From positions 1 through 40,699 of the forward strand of contig CAMHJC010000009.1 in NCBI GenBank assembly GCA_946185345.1: DNA of 40,699 nucleotides. The letters are read 5' to 3'. Source of the stretch: an uncultured Clostridia bacterium (GTDB lineage Bacteria; Bacillota; Clostridia; Oscillospirales; Acutalibacteraceae). Every line of letters begins with the position of its first letter. Positions within the stretch are counted from its first letter, which is position 1. Of this stretch, positions 26,909 to 35,759 are shown one piece after another. Position numbers and translations under genes: made by a program. The notes beneath the pieces are model-generated. The model was not told the origin of the DNA and searched no databases. It was given only the letters and a program-made list of their open reading frames with translations.

Positions 26909-28113
26909 TGATTGATATCCTCCGTTGTTGTTTTTTCCACCAGGCAGTCGGCACAGCCGTCCGCCATTCTGATTGTGATCCTGTCTCCCTCTGATAAACA
27001 CCCGACAGAACTGACCGGAACGTCATTCCGGTATACCGCCGAATAGCCTCTCGCCAGCACCGCCAGCGGATTGAGGGCAACCAGCTTGGAAGAAAGCTCA
27101 CGCAAGTCTGATTCGCCCGAATTCAGCCGCTCGTTGACGGCGGTTTCTATGCGCAAAATCATTTCATCCAGCTGTCTGTGTTTATTCTCGGTAAAAGACA
27201 AAGGGTTCTTCATGCATTGCAGATTCATTACGGAAGCAATGAGGGCTTCTCCCATCGTCATTTTCCGCTCCATGGCCGACGCGGTTCTGGACCTGAAAAC
27301 GCTTAAATAATTGAGTACGCCGGCGCTGTCCGGCACGGCCAATTCAGCCGCCGCCGAAGGAGTCGGCGCACGCAGATCGGCCACAAAATCGCTCAGCGTA
27401 AAGTCGGTTTCATGACCTACAGCGGAAATCACAGGTATTTCCGAGAAGATGATCGCATTAATGACATCTACGCTGTTGAATGCCCAGAGATCCTCCATCG
27501 AGCCGCCGCCGCGTCCGATGATAATCACGTCGCAGTCGGCTCTGCGGTTGGCCGCATTCAAAGCCAGCGCCAGCATTGCCGGTGCGTTTTCTCCCTGAAC
27601 CTCCGAAGGATACACATCCACCTTCGCCAGAGGATACCGCCTGCCCAGGATATTCAGAATGTCCCGTATCGCCGCACCCGTCGGTGAAGTAATCACCGCT
27701 ATCTTCCGGGGAAACTGAGGTATCGGTTTCTTGCGTCCAGGATCAAAATAACCCTTTTCCTCAAGCGCCTTTTTCAGTCTTTCGTACTGCTCGTAAAGTG
27801 CGCCGACTCCGTCGGGCTGAATGTCATCGGCAATGATCTGATACTGTCCCGACGGCTCATAAACCGAAATACACCCATGAACCAGCACCCTCATGCCGTT
27901 TTCCGGCATAAATTTCAGCTTCCGGTTCTGCCACTTGAACATTGCAGCGGAAATGCAGGCTCCTTCGTCCTTGACGGAAAAATAGTAATGTCCAGAATTG
28001 TGCCGCTTAAAATTCGATATTTCGCCTGATACGGTAATGTCACGAAGCAGGTTGTCCCTGTCCATAAGGCCTTTGATATAATTGTTGACCTGACTGACCG
28101 AATAAACTCCCAA
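26905..28113 (-). CDS. xseA: Exodeoxyribonuclease VII large subunit
   Basis: A 402-residue nuclease subunit. The N-terminal OB-fold begins at once with YSVSQVNNYIKGLMDRD and GEISNFKRHNSGHYYFS; the catalytic domain carries TSPTGAAIRDI, the GRGGGS motif with DLWAFN, and SAVGHETDFTLSDFVADLRAPTPS (broken up here: GHETD then DLRAPTPSAA). The start is a TTG at 28113, supported by the alignment of the OB-fold with the family N-terminus; the ribosome site is weak. It lies 17 bases after the Kae1-like gene. Confidence 0.95.
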   Translation of the reverse strand: MGVYSVSQVNNYIKGLMDRDNLLRDITVSGEISNFKRHNSGHYYFSVKDEGACISAAMFKWQNRKLKFMPENGMRVLVHGCISVYEPSGQYQIIADDIQPDGVGALYEQYERLKKALEEKGYFDPGRKKPIPQFPRKIAVITSPTGAAIRDILNILGRRYPLAKVDVYPSEVQGENAPAMLALALNAANRRADCDVIIIGRGGGSMEDLWAFNSVDVINAIIFSEIPVISAVGHETDFTLSDFVADLRAPTPSAAAELAVPDSAGVLNYLSVFRSRTASAMERKMTMGEALIASVMNLQCMKNPLSFTENKHRQLDEMILRIETAVNERLNSGESDLRELSSKLVALNPLAVLARGYSAVYRNDVPVSSVGCLSEGDRITIRMADGCADCLVEKTTTEDINQ

Positions 28114-28130
28114 TGATTATCACAACCAAT

Positions 28131-29093
28131 TCATTCTATTGCAATTGTCTGACGCTGTTTTAAGTGGATGTCTGCCAGCAGAGCGATCCCGGCCGCATTG
28201 TCACATGAGAATTCCGGAGCGGCAAAATGTGCGCCGGCATAGCGGGAAGAAATCTCCCTTTGCATCATGCCGTTCGACATCACGCCGCCGGCGTAAATAA
28301 TCGGCAGGCTGCCGTATTTCTCCAGAACGGCATCTGTCATGCCCGTTATGGAATTCATCACTGCCGTCAGACAGAATTTTGAAATGTACTGTTTTGAGGC
28401 ACCTTCCTCAAGCAGCCTGCGGCATTTGTTTTCGATGCCGGACAGACTGCAGTCGCAGCCCTTCATAGAGGGCCTGAATCTGATGCTCTCGCCGCATTCG
28501 AGGGCAAGCGCTTCGAGATGCCGGCCTCCCGGAAAGGGAAGTCCCAGCATGACAGCGGTTCTGTCTATCGCCTGACCGGCCTTCAGATCAAGCGACGAAG
28601 CGATCAGCCGGGCGTCAAAGCCGCCTCCCGTTCCTTTAACCAGAAGCGCTTCGGTGGTTCCTCCGGAAACATGAAAAGCAATGAATGATTCGTTCATCAG
28701 GCACAGCATATCCGAGGAATACAGCGCCGCCGCAATGTGACCCTCCTGATGGGAAAACGCCGCAAGGGGAATATCCAGCACCTGTGAAATGACACGCGCG
28801 GTGCCGTATCCGACCGTGAAGCACGGCATATAAGAGCCTTCCACCGCTCTCGGTCGTGTGGAAACGCCGACCGCCTTCAGGCTTCCGAAGCCGCCGCACT
28901 GATCCCTGAGCGACGAAATGACCTGATGAAGCTGAGCCGTATGATGAAATACGGCATCGCTCTGACGCACTCCCTTTTCACCCGGCTTCACGGGAAGCAG
29001 CATTTTGCTTTGAATCATTCCGCAGGTTTCCGTATCGTAGACAGCCGCCGAGGTGGTGTAATTGCTTGTATCAATGCCGAGTATCAGACTCAT
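28131..29093 (-). CDS. Kae1/TsaD-like domain protein (paralogue in the nusB operon)
   Basis: 320 residues of the ASKHA fold found in TsaD/Kae1. The N-terminal GIDTSNYTTSAAV phosphate loop, the metal-binding HQEGH (TsaD has HMEGH) and a C-terminal YAGGVMSNGMM segment are all present. It is shorter than true TsaD, which makes the tRNA t6A modification, and text such as PRAVEGSYMPCF differs from it. Similar paralogues are common beside xseA in Clostridia and are often labelled peptidase M22 or Kae1-like; their function is not settled. The ATG overlaps the nusB stop by four bases. Confidence 0.85.
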   Translation of the reverse strand: MSLILGIDTSNYTTSAAVYDTETCGMIQSKMLLPVKPGEKGVRQSDAVFHHTAQLHQVISSLRDQCGGFGSLKAVGVSTRPRAVEGSYMPCFTVGYGTARVISQVLDIPLAAFSHQEGHIAAALYSSDMLCLMNESFIAFHVSGGTTEALLVKGTGGGFDARLIASSLDLKAGQAIDRTAVMLGLPFPGGRHLEALALECGESIRFRPSMKGCDCSLSGIENKCRRLLEEGASKQYISKFCLTAVMNSITGMTDAVLEKYGSLPIIYAGGVMSNGMMQREISSRYAGAHFAAPEFSCDNAAGIALLADIHLKQRQTIAIE

Positions 29094-29533
29094 TGGGCTT
29101 CACCGGATTCCGGAGCGGCAGGCTTTATTTCTCCTGCGGAATATGCCCTGAGAAATCCTCCCAGCACTCCGTTGACATAGCCCGATTCGTCCCTGCCAGA
29201 GAATTTCTTTGTAAGCTCCACTGCCTCGTTAATGGAGATGGTCGGGTCGAGATCAGACACAAACAGTATCTCATACATGGCCAGTCTGAGTGCCGCAAGC
29301 ACTACTTTGGAAAGTCTGCGGATACTTCTTTTAACCGAATACTGTGAGATATAACCGTCAATTTCATCCTGATGGTCATATACGCCCTGAAGCAGCTCCA
29401 CAGCGTAATCGGATATTTCCGCGTCCCTTGAATCGCCTGCGTTGCGAAGAATATCCTCCGTATCGTTGCCGTTAAATGATTTTTCAAATATAAATTCAAA
29501 CGCCTGCTGTCGTGATTCACGTCTTGTCAGCAT
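29090..29533 (-). CDS. nusB: Transcription antitermination factor NusB
   Basis: A 147-residue all-helical protein that binds boxA RNA with NusE (ribosomal protein S10) in rRNA antitermination. TRRESRQQAFEFIFE at the N-terminus and ISINEAVELTKKFSG with YVNGVLGGF at the C-terminus are the family signatures. The start ATG at 29533 has GGAGG seven bases upstream; an in-frame upstream ATG would overlap this site. It is the first gene of an eleven-gene minus-strand string. Confidence 0.96.
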   Translation of the reverse strand: MLTRRESRQQAFEFIFEKSFNGNDTEDILRNAGDSRDAEISDYAVELLQGVYDHQDEIDGYISQYSVKRSIRRLSKVVLAALRLAMYEILFVSDLDPTISINEAVELTKKFSGRDESGYVNGVLGGFLRAYSAGEIKPAAPESGEAQ

Positions 29534-29602
29534 AGTACTTCCTCCGTTGCGGGCAATACCGTCAATCAAAAACGATATTTACCCATTTTCATTTTTATAT
29601 AC

Positions 29603-29632
29603 ATTATAGCACACATGAGCTGACATTAACAA
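29603..29632 (-). promoter_or_regulatory. Promoter of the nusB-recN operon
   Basis: Minus-strand TTGTTA (29627-29632), an 18-base spacer and TATAAT (29603-29608), 70 bases before the nusB ATG. This is the only good minus-strand promoter seen upstream of the operon. Confidence 0.65.
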
Positions 29633-29757
29633 CACTTTTATGCGGATTTTTATTTTTATTCATTTTTTATTCATTTATCGATAATAACAGCCCTGCTCAG
29701 TGTAATCCGGTTCTGTTCATATGTTTATTCATAGAATGAAAACGCATGATTTTTTGC

Positions 29758-29786
29758 TTGACATATCGGCAGGTTTTACATATAAT
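29758..29786 (+). promoter_or_regulatory. Consensus sigma-70 promoter
   Basis: A perfect TTGACA (29758-29763), a 17-base spacer and a perfect TATAAT (29781-29786), 74 bases before the ATG of the small membrane protein. Confidence 0.92.
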
Positions 29787-29860
29787 AAATCTATATATTC
29801 ATAAATCCATAAATCCGTGAATACGTAAAATACTGAATCTTAACAGGAGTGCTTATCATT

Positions 29861-30235
29861 ATGACAACCGCATGCATTGCAATTATTTTTATCGTTCTTA
29901 TCTCTTCCTACATGTGTTACCGCAAAGGATACAGACCGCTCGGCCGTTCCATTCTGCCCATCTCACTTGTGCCGGCCGCTCATATCCTCGGCACGAATAT
30001 CATCGTCAGGGCCATGAGAGCAGGCAGCCTGCTCAAGGAAACAGCTGCCGAGATGTCAATCGTTACCGCCGTTGACGTGGCTGCTTGTGTAACAGCCTCT
30101 GCCGTTATCATCGTTTTTTCAAAATCGCTTTTCAAAAGAAACGCCACACGCCGCACCTATTTTACCACCCTGACTGTCTTTATGGCGGTGCTTACGCTTG
30201 CGCTGCTTATCAACTATTACAATGGATTCAAATAA
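29861..30235 (+). CDS. Small membrane protein of unknown function
   Basis: 124 residues with about four hydrophobic segments (roughly 1-18, 31-48, 67-86, 100-119) and a basic loop (KSLFKRNATRR). No family recognised. The ATG at 29861 was chosen because AGGAG lies 11 bases upstream; a GTG at 29849 lies within that site. It is a monocistronic unit with a consensus promoter and a strong terminator, so it is probably well expressed. A function cannot be given. Confidence 0.7.
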   Translation: MTTACIAIIFIVLISSYMCYRKGYRPLGRSILPISLVPAAHILGTNIIVRAMRAGSLLKETAAEMSIVTAVDVAACVTASAVIIVFSKSLFKRNATRRTYFTTLTVFMAVLTLALLINYYNGFK

Positions 30236-30260
30236 GATTCCTCATTTTGAATTCAGGACT

Positions 30261-30295
30261 GCCGCTTTCCGATTGCAAAGGGAAGCGGCGTTTTT
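30261..30295 (+). terminator. Intrinsic terminator of the small membrane protein gene
   Basis: GCCGCTTTCC (30261-30270) pairs with GGGAAGCGGC (30280-30289), with one G-U pair, then GTTTTT. Confidence 0.9.
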
Positions 30296-30557
30296 ATGCT
30301 CGGTCTCAATAAAATTATTAACATTATGTAACTAATTTAAAATAAATATTGTATTTTATGAATTCTTTATGATATAATATAATTTTCGGAATTATAAGAA
30401 TTCACCTTACCATTCTCTGTTATTGTATCCTCAAATGTAAATAAAGTGTAAATTAGGTCACATTATTAAAGGGAAAAACCACGCTTCCTGCGTATATGAT
30501 CTTGTAAGAGACAAAAACACTTGTCAGAAACGGCGTCAATTGGGGAGGTGTTGGATC
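30296..30557 (+). other. Long leader upstream of dgt
   Basis: After the previous terminator the region is AT-rich to about 30480. It contains the candidate -10 elements at 30373-30383 and about 170 bases of untranslated leader. I see no strong hairpin, leader peptide or riboswitch fold in it by eye. Confidence 0.5.
30373..30383 (+). promoter_or_regulatory. Candidate promoter of the dgt-dnaG-rpoD operon
   Basis: Two overlapping TATAAT hexamers (30373-30378 and 30378-30383). The best -35 is a weak TTGTAT at 30349-30354, 18 bases from the first. The leader to the dgt start is about 170 bases. Confidence 0.45.
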
Positions 30558-31604
30558 GTGAACGAAACAACAGAAACCATACTCGACCGAAAACTGGGCA
30601 TCAGGGAACAGACGGAGCGCATTGAAGAGCTGGTTCTTGTCCCCTGGGCTACACATGCGTGCCATTCATTGGGGCGTGACCGCAAGGAGCCTCCTTGTGA
30701 AATGAGGACGGTATTCCAGCGTGACCGGGACAGAATTATTCACTGCAAAGCATTCAGGCGTCTCAAACACAAAACGCAGGTTTATCTTGCGCCCGGCAAT
30801 GACCATTACAGGACTCGGCTGGTGCATACCCTTGAGGTCGCACAGATTTCCCGGACGATTGCCCGTGCTCTGCGGCTCAATGAGGATCTCACCGAAGCCA
30901 TCTCGCTGGGACACGATCTGGGACATACACCCTTCGGACATGCCGGAGAACGTGTGCTTGACATTGTGCTCGCTTCTTCAGGAGGATTCCGGCATTACGA
31001 ACAGGGGGTAAGGGTTGTTGAAAAGCTGGAAAACAACGGCAAAGGTCTTAATCTCACCAAGGAAGTGCGCGACGGCATTCTCTGCCACACCAAAGGCCCC
31101 GAAGCATTCACGCCCGAGGGAAGAATTGTCCGCATCGCCGACAAAATTGCCTATATGAACCATGACATTGACGACAGCATCAGGGCCGGCATCTTGAGCG
31201 AGAGCGACATTCCGGTTCATCTCAGGGAGATTCTGGGGACAGGCTCGTCAAAGCGCATCAACAACATGATTCTCAATGTTTACCAGAACAGTCCCAAAGG
31301 CGACATAGGCATGTCAGATGAATTTTCCAAAGCGTTTTACGAGCTTCATTCCTTTCTTTACCGCAATATCTACAAGGGAAGCAAGGCAAAGGCGGAGGAA
31401 GGCAAGGCCGAGGATATGATCGAGATTCTTTTCAATTATCTCTGCAATCATCCTGACAAGGTTCCTGCCGAATACCGTCAGATCATGCGAGAGGAAGGCA
31501 TCAAAAGAGCGGTGGCGGATTACATCGCAGGTATGAGCGACACCTACGCCGTGGAACTCTACAAGGATATTTTCATTCCAAAGGGCTGGGATGTTCACTC
31601 ATGA
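30558..31604 (+). CDS. dgt: Deoxyguanosinetriphosphate triphosphohydrolase-like HD protein
   Basis: A 348-residue HD-domain enzyme that removes triphosphate from dNTPs. The metal ligands are His90 (RTRLVHTLEVAQ) and His119-Asp120 (GHDLGHTPFGHAGE), with ADKIAYMNHDIDD following; FRRLKHKTQV (66-75) is also typical. The start is a GTG at 30558 with GGGGAGG eight bases upstream; the earlier in-frame TTG at 30540 overlaps that site. It heads the dnaG-rpoD operon, a position common in Clostridia, linking dNTP pool control with primer synthesis. Confidence 0.94.
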   Translation: MNETTETILDRKLGIREQTERIEELVLVPWATHACHSLGRDRKEPPCEMRTVFQRDRDRIIHCKAFRRLKHKTQVYLAPGNDHYRTRLVHTLEVAQISRTIARALRLNEDLTEAISLGHDLGHTPFGHAGERVLDIVLASSGGFRHYEQGVRVVEKLENNGKGLNLTKEVRDGILCHTKGPEAFTPEGRIVRIADKIAYMNHDIDDSIRAGILSESDIPVHLREILGTGSSKRINNMILNVYQNSPKGDIGMSDEFSKAFYELHSFLYRNIYKGSKAKAEEGKAEDMIEILFNYLCNHPDKVPAEYRQIMREEGIKRAVADYIAGMSDTYAVELYKDIFIPKGWDVHS

Positions 31605-31645
31605 GCTTTTGATACGATTTTTTGTGGAAAGGAGTTTTGCATCGG

Positions 31646-33397
31646 TTGATTCCGGCAGAATTTATCAATGAGGTCAAGGACAGAAATGACATTACCGATG
31701 TGATCGGAGGATATGTTAATCTGAAACGAAGCGGACGCAATTCCAAAGGGCTGTGTCCCTTTCACTCGGAAAAAACGCCGTCCTTTACCGTCTACGGCGA
31801 CACGTCCTCTTTCTACTGTTTCGGCTGTCAGACAGCCGGAGACGTCATTACGTTTATCAGCAAAATAGAAAATCTGGATTACGTTGAAGCGGTAAAATTC
31901 CTTGCCAACCGGGCTGGTCTGGTGGTTCCCGAGGAAGGAAAAAACGACGGTCTGAGTCACATGCGCCTGCGGATTAAAGAACAGAACCGTGAAGCAGGCA
32001 GGTTCTTTTACAAATCTCTCTATTCTCCCGCGGGAAAGCAGGCTTTGGAATATTTCCATTCCAGGGGACTGACCGACGAAATCATCCGCCGCTTCGGACT
32101 GGGATGGTCGCCCGACGGCTGGGATCAGCTGGTCAGCCACCTCAACGGCCTGGGATATAAACGGGAAGAAATACTCGCCGCCGATCTTGGATTTACTTCA
32201 CGCAAGGGCGGACTTATCGACAGATTCCGCAACAGGGTGATGTTTCCGATCATTGACATTCAGGGCAATGTGGTGGCATTCGGCGGGAGAAAATTCACCG
32301 AAGACGCAGGCGGAGGAAAATACGTCAACACGAGCGATACCCTGATATACAAAAAGACCAACCAGCTTTTTGCCATGAATATCGCAAAAAACGACAAAAC
32401 CCGCGAGCTGATACTCTGTGAAGGCTATATGGACGTGATTGCGCTGCACCAGGCGGGATTTACCAACGCCGTCGCCGCTCTCGGCACTGCTGTGACTCCT
32501 CAGCAGGCCCGTCTGCTGCACAAATACGCCGACCGTGTTGTGCTGTCCCAGGACGGAGATGAGGCTGGTCAGAAATCCATAGCGCGTTCCATTCCCATCA
32601 TGAAGGCCGAAGGACTCGATGTGCGGGTTCTTCAGATAACCGGAGCCAAGGATCCCGACGAATTCATCCGGAAATTCGGGCCGGAGCGCTTCAAGCGGCT
32701 GCTGGAAGGCTGCTCCAACGACATTGAATACAGTATTCTGCGCATCGGCGGCAAATACGACATTTCCACCGATGACGGACGGCTTCATTATCTTCGTGAG
32801 GTCTGCGATTATCTCAGCGGTCTGGGTACGCTGGAACGTGAGGTTTACGCATCCCGCATTGCGGACAGGCTTCACATCGAAAAATCCGCCGTCCTCAGTC
32901 AGGCAGACGCCTCCGCACGTCGACGTGAAAAGAGCGAAAAGGAAAAGGAATTCCGTGAAATGGCCAGAAATACGGCCGGTATAGGCAGCAAGGTCAATCC
33001 GGATCGCAGCGCCCATCTCAAAGGTTCTACCGCAGAATACGCCCTTCTGGAAATGCTCTTTTCCCATCAGGATCTGATAAAAAAAGCGGCGGACATGCTT
33101 CCTCCGGAGCAGTTTGTTACGGAATTCGGCCGCCGGGTCTACAGCAAATTCATTGAAATAGTCGATTCCGGGCAGGAATTGACCGTCTCACTCCTCTCAC
33201 GCGAATTCAGCGAAAGCGAAACCGCTGAAATCATCCGTATCGTCAACAGCGGCGAATCCAGGGGAACCGGTGACTTCGGCGAACTCATTGAGATCATCAG
33301 GACGGAACATTCCACTCCCAGACCGCAGGATGCGGCCAAACTTTCGCCGGACGAGCTTCTCGAACAGATGAACCGTCTGCGGAAAAAAAAGACATAA
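31646..33397 (+). CDS. dnaG: DNA primase
   Basis: A 583-residue RNA polymerase that primes DNA replication. The zinc site is Cys37, His40, Cys58 and Cys61 ([16 protein letters not shown]). The TOPRIM domain lies at about 250-340 with [17 protein letters not shown] and DGDEAGQ; the residues before it are VVLSQ where VVLCF is usual. The C-terminal 120 residues form a DnaB-binding region. The start is the TTG at 31646, which gives the family N-terminus [10 protein letters not shown] and lies 11 bases after AAAGGAG; the TTG at 31622 is before that site. It is 41 bases after dgt and 98 bases before the first rpoD. Confidence 0.96.
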   Translation: MIPAEFINEVKDRNDITDVIGGYVNLKRSGRNSKGLCPFHSEKTPSFTVYGDTSSFYCFGCQTAGDVITFISKIENLDYVEAVKFLANRAGLVVPEEGKNDGLSHMRLRIKEQNREAGRFFYKSLYSPAGKQALEYFHSRGLTDEIIRRFGLGWSPDGWDQLVSHLNGLGYKREEILAADLGFTSRKGGLIDRFRNRVMFPIIDIQGNVVAFGGRKFTEDAGGGKYVNTSDTLIYKKTNQLFAMNIAKNDKTRELILCEGYMDVIALHQAGFTNAVAALGTAVTPQQARLLHKYADRVVLSQDGDEAGQKSIARSIPIMKAEGLDVRVLQITGAKDPDEFIRKFGPERFKRLLEGCSNDIEYSILRIGGKYDISTDDGRLHYLREVCDYLSGLGTLEREVYASRIADRLHIEKSAVLSQADASARRREKSEKEKEFREMARNTAGIGSKVNPDRSAHLKGSTAEYALLEMLFSHQDLIKKAADMLPPEQFVTEFGRRVYSKFIEIVDSGQELTVSLLSREFSESETAEIIRIVNSGESRGTGDFGELIEIIRTEHSTPRPQDAAKLSPDELLEQMNRLRKKKT

Positions 33398-33417
33398 ATT
33401 TGTTCCATCAAATTTAT
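33394..33417 (+). other. AT-rich hairpin over the dnaG stop codon
   Basis: ATAAATTTG (33394-33402) and CAAATTTAT (33409-33417) form a perfect nine-pair stem with a six-base loop, followed by TTTATATATA. It could be a weak attenuator or an RNA-processing signal between dnaG and rpoD. Confidence 0.5.
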
Positions 33418-33438
33418 TTTATATATACAGCATACAGC

Positions 33439-33455
33439 GGCCGGAGCATCCGGTC
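33439..33455 (+). other. GC-rich hairpin upstream of the first rpoD
   Basis: GGCCGGA (33439-33445) and TCCGGTC (33449-33455) pair over seven positions (one G-U) with a three-base loop. No T-run follows, so it is not a terminator; it may mark or protect a processed 5' end of the rpoD message. Confidence 0.45.
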
Positions 33456-33495
33456 AAAGCTTATTTCCAAAAGCAACGAAAGGTTGATCAGACAA

Positions 33496-34596
33496 ATGGC
33501 AGCAAATAACGCAAAGACAATTTTAAAGGAGCTTGCCGAAAAGGCAAAGGCCAAGGGCAGCATTTCACACAGCGAGATAATGGACGCTCTGGCCGACATT
33601 GACGTCAATCCCGACACCATCGAGAGCTTCTACATCAAACTCGAAAGCATGGAAATTGAGATCATCGAGGACGATGATCAGAGCCTGTCAATCGATTCTC
33701 TTGAAGTAATAGATGACCAGGACGACGACAACCGATCCAATTACTACAATGAAGCCGAGGCTATGGGCATTTATGTAGAGGATCCGGTCAAGGCCTATCT
33801 CCGGGACATCGGCAAGATCGAGCTGCTCAGCAACGAGGAGGAAAAAGAACTTGCGGAAAGAATCATGTCCGGCGACAAGGAAGCCAAGAAACGTCTCAGC
33901 GAAGCCAATCTCCGACTTGTGGTCAGCATCGCCAAGAAATACATGAACCGCGGTCTGCAGTTTCTCGACCTCATTCAGGAAGGCAATCTGGGTCTGATTA
34001 AGGCTGTCGAAAAATTCGACCCGAGCAAGGGCTTTAAATTTTCCACCTACGCCACATGGTGGATTCGTCAGGCGATTACCAGAGCCATTGCAGATCAGGC
34101 CAGAACCATCAGAATTCCGGTGCATATGGTTGAGACGATTAACAAAGTCAAGCGCGCCAAGGCTCAGCTGACAGCCGAAAATGAAAAAGAGCCTCGTCCT
34201 GAGGATATCGCCAAGCTTCTTGATATGGACGTTGAAAAAGTGCGGGAGATCATCCGTGTCTCACAGGAACCCGTTTCTCTGGAAACGCCTATCGGTGAGG
34301 AAGAGGACAGCCATCTCGGCGATTTCATCAAGGACGAGGATCAGGCCGCTCCCGAAGACGCAGTTGGCAATATGATTCTGCACGATCTCATTTCCGAAGT
34401 GCTTGACACGCTCACCGAGAGGGAAGCGGAGGTAATCCGCTTGAGATACGGTCTTGCGGACGGCAGATGCCACACGCTGGAGGAAGTCGGTCAGCAGTTC
34501 GATGTTACCCGAGAGAGAATCAGACAGATTGAAGTCAAGGCCATTCGCAAGCTCAGACACGTTACACGCAGCAGCAAGCTCAAAGGGTTTACATAA
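33496..34596 (+). CDS. rpoD: RNA polymerase primary-type sigma factor, copy 1
   Basis: A 366-residue sigma-70 protein. Region 1.1 (about 5-60) is followed by an acidic linker longer than in copies 2 and 3. Region 1.2 is [16 protein letters not shown] (101-116); region 2 has [20 protein letters not shown] (156-175), [15 protein letters not shown] (182-196) and HMVE (210-213). The finger flank [12 protein letters not shown] is at 271-282. Region 4.2 keeps [10 protein letters not shown] (337-346), so the -35 contacts are intact. Odd points: [21 protein letters not shown] replaces the usual [19 protein letters not shown]-type end. The ATG at 33496 has AAAGG 12 bases upstream, a loose ribosome site. 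It follows dnaG as rpoD usually does. Confidence 0.95.
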   Translation: MAANNAKTILKELAEKAKAKGSISHSEIMDALADIDVNPDTIESFYIKLESMEIEIIEDDDQSLSIDSLEVIDDQDDDNRSNYYNEAEAMGIYVEDPVKAYLRDIGKIELLSNEEEKELAERIMSGDKEAKKRLSEANLRLVVSIAKKYMNRGLQFLDLIQEGNLGLIKAVEKFDPSKGFKFSTYATWWIRQAITRAIADQARTIRIPVHMVETINKVKRAKAQLTAENEKEPRPEDIAKLLDMDVEKVREIIRVSQEPVSLETPIGEEEDSHLGDFIKDEDQAAPEDAVGNMILHDLISEVLDTLTEREAEVIRLRYGLADGRCHTLEEVGQQFDVTRERIRQIEVKAIRKLRHVTRSSKLKGFT

Positions 34597-34644
34597 TACT
34601 TTTTGAAAAAAACGTTTTGCCAGAAAATGAGGGAGGGAATGAAA

Positions 34645-35703
34645 ATGAATAATTCGGATAAAAAAGAAACGCTCCGCAAGATTGTCGAAACCGGAAAAGC
34701 TAAGGGCAGCCTCAGCAACAGAGAAATCATGGACGCGCTGACAGATGTCAATATCAGCCCCGAACAGCTGGAAAATCTCTACGACAGGCTTGAGGCCAAC
34801 GGCATTGAGATTGTCGAAGATTCACTGGAAGACGTCATAGAAGAGATTTCCGCCGATTCCGGCAGCGATGAAATTCTGGTGGACGATTCGGTCAAAATGT
34901 ACCTGAGAGAGATAGGCAGCATTGAAATGCTTACTCCTGAGGAGGAAAAGGATATCGCCAGACGAATTGCCGAGGGCGATGAGAGCGCCAAAAAGCGTCT
35001 GAGTGACGCCAATCTTCGTCTGGTTGTGAGCATAGCCAAACGATATATGAACCGTGGACTGCATTTTCTTGACCTTATTCAGGAAGGCAACCTCGGACTA
35101 ATCAAAGCGGTTGACAAATTCGATCCTACCAAAGGATTCCGCTTCTCGACTTACGCAACCTGGTGGATCAGACAGTCAATTACCCGTGCCATTGCCGACC
35201 AATCCAGAATCATACGCATACCTGTGCATATGGTGGAAAACATAAATAAAGTCAAGCGAGCCAAAGCGCAGCTTCTGGCCGAAAACGAAAAGGAACCGCG
35301 TCCCGAGGAAATCGCAGAGCTTCTCGACATGGATGAAGCCAGAGTCCGGGAGATTATCCGTATTTCACAGGAGCCGGTTTCTTTAGAGACTCCTATAGGA
35401 GAGGAAGAGGACAGCCATCTCGGCGACTTCATCAAAGACGACGAACAGAAGGCGCCTGAGGACGTTGTGAGCAATATGATGCTTCACGACCTGATTTCTG
35501 AGGTGCTGGAAACGCTGAGTGACCGTGAGGCCGAGGTCATAAGGCTGAGATACGGTCTGGTTGACGGCAGATGCCATACACTGGAAGAAGTCGGACTGCG
35601 CTTTGACGTTACCCGTGAACGCATCAGGCAGATAGAGGCCAAAGCGCTTCGCAAACTCAGGCAGTTCACCCGCAGAAGCAAACTCAACGGATATACATAT
35701 TAA
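34645..35703 (+). CDS. rpoD: RNA polymerase primary-type sigma factor, copy 2
   Basis: 352 residues with region 1.1 (5-62), 1.2 (86-101), 2.1-2.4 (118-200), 3 and 4. Core-binding [15 protein letters not shown] (142-156), WWIRQSIT (173-180) and [10 protein letters not shown] (322-331) are intact. In region 2.4 [12 protein letters not shown] (184-195) has Ser and Ile where copies 1 and 3 have Ala and Thr. The C-terminus is divergent: [18 protein letters not shown]. Its N-terminal half resembles copy 3 and its regions 3-4 resemble copy 1. The ATG at 34645 was chosen because GGGAGGG lies seven bases upstream; upstream in-frame starts overlap that site. It lies 48 bases after copy 1 with no terminator between. 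Confidence 0.95.
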   Translation: MNNSDKKETLRKIVETGKAKGSLSNREIMDALTDVNISPEQLENLYDRLEANGIEIVEDSLEDVIEEISADSGSDEILVDDSVKMYLREIGSIEMLTPEEEKDIARRIAEGDESAKKRLSDANLRLVVSIAKRYMNRGLHFLDLIQEGNLGLIKAVDKFDPTKGFRFSTYATWWIRQSITRAIADQSRIIRIPVHMVENINKVKRAKAQLLAENEKEPRPEEIAELLDMDEARVREIIRISQEPVSLETPIGEEEDSHLGDFIKDDEQKAPEDVVSNMMLHDLISEVLETLSDREAEVIRLRYGLVDGRCHTLEEVGLRFDVTRERIRQIEAKALRKLRQFTRRSKLNGYTY

Positions 35704-35759
35704 TCCTGTGAGATATACCGATATTCTGAATTAAGCAATAAACAGAGGAGGGAATAGCA

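Larger units (their letters stand above)
29534..29860. other. Divergent intergenic region, nusB and small membrane protein
   Basis: The 327 bases hold the nusB promoter (29603-29632) and the plus-strand promoter at 29758-29786. Between them (29640-29700) is AT-rich sequence with short repeats of tttttatt type. The plus-strand leader has small direct repeats (ataaatcc twice near 29801-29816). No RNA gene or riboswitch was recognised. Confidence 0.6.

Noticed and set aside
30384-30557. Riboswitch or T-box in the dgt leader
   Set aside because: No conserved core, strong stem or terminator could be seen by eye.
34597-34644. Terminator or promoter between rpoD copies 1 and 2
   Set aside because: Only a short AAAACGTTTT palindrome is present, too weak for either role.
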